NCBI RefSeq assembly: GCF_042242105.1
Contig: NC_092017.1
Coordinates: 15,293,932 to 15,357,931, forward strand
DNA: 64,000 nt
Reading direction: 5' to 3'
DNA from: Pempheris klunzingeri
Taxonomy: Eukaryota; Chordata; Actinopteri; Acropomatiformes; Pempheridae
The position numbers and the translations under genes are program-made. Shown here piece after piece: positions 52,019 to 64,000 of this stretch. Numbering within the stretch: the stretch's first letter is position 1; each line of letters opens with the position of its first letter. The notes beneath the pieces are model-generated. The model ran no database searches. It was given only the letters and a program-made list of their open reading frames with translations, and was not told the origin of the DNA.

Positions 52019-52899
52019 CCTGTCAGTCCTCATACTGACTGATGTAGGATGATAGTGGTGTGTTTTAATTGTGACAACCAGTCACAGAGTGCTAAGGAAG
52101 TGGATACCGCAGATGTTTTATAGCAAGGCTAAATAGACCACATTATATTTTTTGTATGTATATCTTCTCTCAAACCGGTTTATGGAAGCCATGTACTTCA
52201 ACCCATTGTATATAAAGTTCACAACAGCCACTCATATGTTAACCATGAAAGAAATAGATAAATCATTTCCCCTGTCTTTCACTTCTAAAAATGCAATTAT
52301 CATAATATTATATAACCTGATATCACTGATTTTCAAATGGCATTCAAGGAAATGAAGATGCCACTAATGAATGAATTAGACACAAATTATAACACTTCAC
52401 CACCATACTGTCACCAAAATGACTTGCATAGATCTAAAGGTGCATTTTTTTTGTATGTATCATAAAGAAGTTAAAAATAACCAATTCGCATCCTCTCTCA
52501 CAGCACAGCCTAAACAAAACCTGCATGATGATTTCAAGGTTTAGTGTGCAGAATGATTCTCTGTCAGTGGATATCGTGGTGCCTAAAATGGTGCTAATGC
52601 AACTGCAAATGCTTTTACAGATTCTGCTGCTGTGCTGTAGTGGAAAAATGTCAAATTAATGTGGCATATTGTTAAAATACAGCCATCATGAGGCAAAAAT
52701 AAAAATCAGTTTCAGAGAAGTAATTCAATCTTTTTCCTAATTTAACTTAACATTTGTTAACATCGTTAACATTTGTTTTAATGGGTGCACCTTTTAATAC
52801 GTCCCTGCTTTTCTCTTGTGACACACTTTAGCCTACTTCTCTTCTCTCCTCTATAGTATCTCCTCGGGTAACAATTTGCTCAACACCCAATTTGCTGTC

Positions 52900-52967
<68 letters not shown>

Positions 52968-53374
52968 TGCTGAGGGAAGCTTACACTGCTCATTTTTTGT
53001 TATAATTGAACTTAGTTAATCCTTTGTCCTTAGGGAAAAATCTCAGAATGAATTCATATTGATTAAAACACACACGCACGTACAGATACAGTGCACTATA
53101 TTCATAATACGTACATATGTCTTTGAAACAATTTAACTTCATTGTGACATTTAGATGGGAATGCAATATCTGTGTTAGACACCTTGTTAATTTACTCTAA
53201 GTTGAAGAAAAGGGTAACTAGAAGTAAGTAAAGAAGAAGAAAAGTAAGAAAACATAAAAGTAAAGAAACTAGTGGTTATCTTGTGAATGGATCTAGCCTA
53301 CCTTTTTATGTGGTCAGGTTTATATTATGAAGGGTAAAAACACTCTTTCACGCTTCCATAGATGTGACTATGTA

Positions 53375-53428
<54 letters not shown>

Positions 53429-54560
53429 AGTTACAGGAGTGTAGGTCAACTGTTCCTGGCGGCGAAGTCTTTCAACATCATTTCTGATGATTAGAGATAG
53501 TAATCAGCTGGGACACACACACACACACAGTCCTGATCTAGCAACAAAACCTCAGTGTTAATGTAACATTACTGCTGCAGAGTACACACAGTCGATCTTA
53601 TGTGTGAGGTACAAAGTGTTGCTCCTCTGACTGAAATGTTTAGATCAGCTGGCAAAGAGCATTAAGCAAAAGTCCAGAGGTGTGAAAACAAATTCACAAC
53701 TGTTGTCTCTTCCTCTGCCATCGGCTGATGAAGCGCCACAACTGATTAGTTTTGCTAAATACACAATTAAATTAAAGCTGGTGAGGAGAAATGTGAGGTG
53801 AATATTAATATGTATATTGTTTAGTAATATCTAATACAATACAATTTCATCAAATCTACAATATGTATCTTATTTGTTGTGCTCATATTCCATAGGAAAT
53901 CAATTAGTAGAAATTAGAATGACAAATTAATTCAGTGCATTAAAGAAAACTAAAAAAACAACTTAAGTTTCAACAACTTATTTTCATGGGTAAAAACAGG
54001 AAAAGAAAACATAACTGAGTTTGATTGATTAATTATCCACTCTAATGTCTAATGTTGATTCATGCTTTTTCTTTCTCCCACATTTTCTCCTCTCAGCCCT
54101 TGTGTTTATCTGGATTTCAATTTAAACCAAAGAACATAAAAACTGGTGGAAACATCAGCCACATCCAGAAAAATAAACTGCAATCTGATGAGATTTTTAG
54201 AATCTCTTTCACTTCATCTATTTTTATTTCAAGCCTATGAGATATTTTGACACATTTAACGACTGATATTAAGTGCATAGTTTAAGAGACCTACGGACTA
54301 CTAAAGAAAAACTTCTGGTGATCTCAATGACACTTGCAAAGGATGAACTCTTTCCATTTCATTCACATTTTTAACCTCTCAATTTCAATTATGTTGGATT
54401 CAATAATATTTATGCGTTCACATCTTATGCTAGGGCATTATTACTAGAAATGACTGAATTCGGTAGCCTCCGTTGTTGCATAAAGTTATTTTTATTTGCT
54501 TTTATAAACTTTTTCTGTTAGTTGTACTGGCTGCTGTCAGTGTGGTCTGTATTAATCTGT
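52016..54560. other. Intergenic, TMEM47 / PRRG1 (head-to-head)
   Basis: No gene is recognised. The spacer contains a CA repeat of about 26 units (52913-52965), a TG repeat (about 53383-53424) and a short AC repeat (about 53513-53529). The rest is AT-rich and featureless to reading. Confidence 0.6.
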
Positions 54561-54697
54561 GGACTGTCCCTTTAATTCAGCGGAAGTGAGGCTGGACGCA
54601 AACAGAGCTGTGCGCGTGCGCACCGTGCATAGCAACACTCTGGCCAGCAGCAGGGAGGACGAGGCACCGCTTATGCGCATTTTGGGGACGAAAAGAG
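54561..54697 (+). promoter_or_regulatory. prrg1: PRRG1 promoter and 5' untranslated exon 1
   Basis: CpG-rich sequence ends in a strong donor (AAAAGAG|GTGAGT, donor at 54698). The next exon, 55599-55639, starts after TTTTCTACAG and contains the PRRG1 start codon. The exon 1 start is not determined. Confidence 0.55.
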
Positions 54698-55629
54698 GTG
54701 AGTCGAAGTGATAAAGTTTACCCCTGCTCCAACAGACGGAGCTAAAAGCCTGTAGTGTTCAGCGGAGGAGCTTCTGTCGACCTACCTGTGTGAATATCCG
54801 CCTGTTTGAGTCATGTTTCGCTCGTTAAATCGCATCCGAGCGAAGGAAGGAAGGCGCACCGATCCTACAAATCATCCCCGCTTGTCAATACGCTGTGCGC
54901 TTACCAGCTCACCGCCACACACACGGACACGAATGGACATTTTGCGGCCGCGGTGAAGCTTAACAAACACCGCTGTAGCTTCCAGTCTCTGTCTACGCTC
55001 TCTGGTAATTTGTGTAACGGGGCGGCGGCGCTTCGTTTGTGATGTTTCCGCTGCTGGTGGTCTATTTCGGGCAGCTGGGAGCAGGAGTCCCGGTGACACA
55101 TCCATGTGTAACACTGGGCAGCAGCCGCCATTGGTCACTGTCACATTGGTCAAGGATGTTTCACAGTGCCCTTAAACACTTGAAACAATAGTCCTATCCG
55201 TTCATCCTGTTGGAAAAGTGAGGTTTTAATTTGTCCCAAAGCGTGCAGGAGCATTGTGCTAAACGGATGTGATGTTTTCATACGGCTGTGCTATTGTTTT
55301 GTCTTGACTGACTTATAGTTTCCCTCTAGAATCAACTTTTTAAAAGGAATTTCCCTTAAGTGAGATATATAGAAATACCCTGCTCTGTTTTAGATGATCA
55401 TAGTTGTTACCTTCTTTTCAGTCTGTCATAAGCCATTAATGTGTCCGTGCCCTACCCAAAGAATTTAGTAAATAACTGTTTATTGTAAGAAAGAAACAAT
55501 ATGATATCTGCAGTTTCTGAGAAGGAGTTTTGGTTAATTATTGTCTGAGGTTCAGCATGTTCAAAGCTGTATGTTTATGTGTGTTTGGTTTTCTACAGAT
55601 TAATCAGCCCAAACAGACTTGCAGGGATC

Positions 55630-58084
<2,455 letters not shown>

Positions 58085-60275
58085 ACCTATCACTCACTAC
58101 CACCCCAACAAAAACCCTAACCTACACTAAGGCCATCTTCTCATTTAGCAGTGCCACTATTGTGGTGTCACCAGCCTTCCACATTCAACACATACAGAAA
58201 CACTATTAATAGTCGGTCAGTGGACTAATGCAATCTGTTGAAATTTGCACTAACCTTTCATCAGTGAGGTGAAGTGATAGCAGGAGGAAGCAAATGATAT
58301 TGCAATACCACAACCAACCAAAACCTCTGTTGATTTGCATCTGTGCTATCACACTGTAGCAAATCATTTAACTCGGCAGGCATAACAAATGATGCATGTG
58401 GCTTAATGGAAAAAAAAGGTTTGTGGTTGCTATAATGATGGACAGCTATTCAAAAAGTGTATATGGGGGTTGGACCGACGCTCTATTGAAGGTTAGTGCC
58501 AATTTTTAAGACTTAACTGGCCAATAGTGAATATTTTGCACCTATTTTCAAAGACTTTAAATTTGACCTTTTTGTTGTCAAAAAAAGTATTTTCTTTATT
58601 ACTTTTATATATCGCATTGATGTGAAAATTCTTCATTTAGACCATTCCAGTGAAACCCAAATAAATTAAAGTTGCATTCAGCAGTTTTTGTCCACCAGGG
58701 GGTGGACACAATCAGTCACAAAACTCAAAATCAAGTTTGTAATTTCTTATAACCTGTAAGCAGACAATTATCTACTCACAGAACCAGCAGTTACAGAGCA
58801 ACATGACCATCCAACTGTTTGCGACCCGCTCACCTGAGTCCAGTGTGAACTTGTTTGCTCTGGTTAGAGTCTTTTAGCTCAGTTTTTTCACCAGCCCACA
58901 GTTTTATTTGGGGGTTTAAAGGGAGCTTTAAAACACAGGAATTTACTTAACAATCAGGCTACAGAACCAAAACAATCAGTCAAAACTGTAAAGAACTGTT
59001 AATTCTCAGTGTGTTTGACACTACTAGTGAGCCTTTCACATTACAATCAGTAATTTGATTCATTGTTGAAATCAAACATATCACTTAATGCAGGTCTAAA
59101 TAGTCAAGTTGCCAAATGAATGCATCGGTCCAACTTCAGTATACATTTATGAATATTTTGGAGTTTCAATTTCAAAACAATGCCATCCGTTATAAAGGGG
59201 GGTGGGTGCTGAAATGTGTTTTGTGTATGTGTGTAACATGTGCATATATTTTGGTAATGCATGCAGCTTGGTCTGCACACCTGAGGTTGGATCTGGCTGT
59301 GCACTGTTTGTTGACGGGTCAGTGCTCGCTGGCCCATGTCCACCTCTGGGCCGTTGCTCAGAGCCCGCTTTAACTGTGAAAGTCTTTCCCTAACCTTTCC
59401 CCTAAAGCAAATGTAACCATGTTGTGGATATGACTAGGGTCTTCTGCTGTGCCACTTTCACTAAAAGTACACTGAGGATTCTTCAAATAGGTTTGCAGCT
59501 ACACCGTAAATGTAAGTTGACTTGCACAGGAATGTGGGACAGAAAGCAATAGAAACAGAAGCTTTGGGAAAAGTTATTAGAGGGGAAAGAGTCTGTATTT
59601 AACGTCGCTCTGGCAGAGTTCATGTTTAGCATGTGTGATGTACCTGTGTATATAAATATGTAAAGTCCGTATGTGTGAAAGTAAGTTACAGTGAGATTTT
59701 CTACTGCATAGGAATGTGGTGAATGCATCGATACTAGTGTAACAATTATACAGTGAAGTCGTGAATAAATGAAGGCACTTTGTGTTTGAGCTCAAAATGA
59801 GCTTTTTGATGGAAATTAGGACAGTGTGGTTTGACGTCTTCAGTGTCACTCTTGGCCATAACAATGTCACTGTAATCCTCTGGAAAAAAAAAAAGTGCTC
59901 ATACTCTATATGCAATGTTGCTGCATACACTACAAAAACCAAATATATGTCTAATGTTCACGGATACTGAAAAATGTCAAACGTTTGCTGTGTACTCCTC
60001 ACAGTCTTTCAGCACTGATTATTATACTTATACTTTTTTGTGAGTTGACCTGTGAACCTCAGCACTTGCTATGACCCGCAACCGAGTTGTGCTGGTGGGG
60101 GTAGCCATTTTGGTTAGGTCCTTTGTTGTACCGTTACTTGCAGAGCCCTTTTTTTACAATGCCTTATCAAACAAACAAAATGTTATATAACATTAAATGC
60201 AAGGGAACTTGTTTTAAATCCTTGATATGTGCAGAAGCTTGAATTAATTTGTAATAAAACACAAAAAATATGCAA
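58085..60275 (+). other. prrg1: PRRG1 3' untranslated region (maximum extent)
   Basis: AATAAA signals at 58660-58665, 59764-59769 and 60253-60258 allow alternative 3' UTRs of about 0.6, 1.7 and 2.2 kb. No other gene is seen here. Confidence 0.5.
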
Positions 60276-60574
60276 CATGTGTCCTTAATTTCATTAAGTG
60301 TCTTGTGAATGTGATCTGGAAAGTACAAATGCTGTTTTGTGAGCGTTTTAACTTGAAATCTCTCTACTCCTCTACTCTGCTGGGTCACCCGGGAATCTAT
60401 TATTTTAAAAATGCATGATACATTGCTGAGCTTTGTTTTGTCTCCCACTAAAAGTTGAATTACAGGTACATTTATAAAATCAGAAATGATCAAGTGCATG
60501 AACAAATAGAACAAAAATGTCATTCAGTGGAGAAAGATTCAAAAATCAAAGATTTATGTGCAATATTAGGATCA

Positions 60575-61427
60575 AAAGGTAATGGAACAATTTATTATAA
60601 TATAATTAAATTAAAAACAGACAATCTTCCTCCTCCTTCAATGAGCCACCTGGCCTGTGATTCACGTCCATCTTTTGTGTGGAACATGATCCAAAATCCA
60701 ACTATTGCTTACTGCTGTCCAAACAAAGCAGTAAGTGACTCATTAACCACAAAGTAAATGGGGCTCATGGGGGACCAGTCTATTTTCATTATTTAGCTTT
60801 GTCAAAAATAACCCACTGTTGTGAGCAGATGCACTGAAATACAGCCACATTTATAATCATTTCATTCCAGTTGTGGCACACACACACAAACACACACATA
60901 CACAGGCTCATTTTCCCTTCCAGTGCTTTGTCTTAAGAAGTGTAGTTGAGAGTAGAGCGCTGACAGCTTCAAGTAGAGCGAGCCACATTTAGACCAGGCA
61001 CAGAAAAAAAACAGCTAGTGTTTGACACAAGCACTTAAAAAAAGAGCACATCACCAACGTGAGATGACCTAAAAGCAGCTACAATGGCCACCTGTGCAGT
61101 TACATGATTTGGTCTCCCTTTAGTTTGGCAGGCAGTGAGCAATGACACCGTGTTCAGTCATGAAGATAAAAAACAACGTCTCTGTGTGCTAACAAGGCCG
61201 ATTTGAAAAAGCGAAAGAGAAAAGTACCAACGTAGATTTTTTTTTTTTTTTTTTTTTTTTAAGTCTTCAACGAGTGCAATGCAGCATCATATTATTATCG
61301 CACTATTTTGGTAAACACAGTGTGAACTGCTGCTGATCTGCTCAAACAGGTCACACCACTATAAAATACAACAAAGACGGCTTCCTGGATGTTTTGTCCA
61401 TATTGACGTAGCATGGGAACACTGGGG
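60575..61427 (-). other. cpox: CPOX 3' untranslated region
   Basis: From the CPOX stop to a minus-strand AATAAA (complement at 60591-60596). It includes a run of 24 T on the plus strand (61237-61260), which reads as poly-A inside the transcript, and a CA-rich patch near 60882-60902. Internal poly-A could prime falsely in oligo-dT cDNA. Confidence 0.55.
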
Positions 61428-63893
<2,466 letters not shown>

Positions 63894-64000
63894 CTGGAAC
63901 ACACACACACACACACACAGACAAGGACAAGGACAAGGAAGGACACAACAAGGGTTATCATTCATTCATGTACTCAATAGTGTCACTGACACCAAGACAC

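Overview
The window is teleost (probably percomorph) nuclear DNA. The evidence is spliced vertebrate genes with GT-AG introns, many CA/TG microsatellites, a Tc1-type transposon and a tRNA-derived SINE of the kind common in spiny-rayed fish. Seven protein-coding genes can be read. Their exon boundaries were worked out by hand: reading phase closes across every junction given, and each product agrees with the vertebrate family as I know it. No bacterial, viral, CRISPR or selfish-operon system is present.

Layout, left to right. (1) alkal1, + strand: only its last three coding exons (1156-5395) are in the window; it encodes the C-terminal domain of an ALK/LTK-activating cytokine. (2) MINDY4 (FAM188B), - strand, 18 coding exons (12250-19681): a deubiquitinase. 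A decayed Tc1 transposon sits in one intron. (3) NEXN (nexilin), - strand, 14 coding exons (22555-30793): a cardiac Z-disc F-actin-binding protein, here with a long acidic N-terminal exon. (4) An AT-rich 6.5 kb spacer. (5) TAB3, + strand (38372-44089 coding): a TAK1 adaptor that reads K63-linked ubiquitin. (6) TMEM47, - strand, 3 exons (46382-51643): a claudin-like junction protein. (7) PRRG1, + strand (55630-58084 coding): a single-pass Gla protein with PPxY motifs. (8) CPOX, - strand: its last four coding exons (61428-63893); the gene continues past the right edge.

These are independent eukaryotic genes, not an operon. Several pairs are head-to-head (NEXN/TAB3, TMEM47/PRRG1) or tail-to-tail (alkal1/MINDY4, TAB3/TMEM47, PRRG1/CPOX). 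TAB3, TMEM47 and PRRG1 all lie on the short arm of the human X chromosome, so this part is a conserved block. The other four genes sit on four different human chromosomes. MINDY4 and TAB3 both act on ubiquitin signals, but nothing here links them functionally.

The most useful points for follow-up are: the acidic N-terminal exon of NEXN; its run of phase-0 repeat exons and two possible C-termini; three splice sites that directly abut CA/TG microsatellites (TAB3, TMEM47, CPOX); a 17-base G tract just past the TMEM47 poly(A) signal in the narrow TAB3/TMEM47 gap; and a perfect 18-bp hairpin in a MINDY4 intron. I found nothing that amounts to a new biological system.
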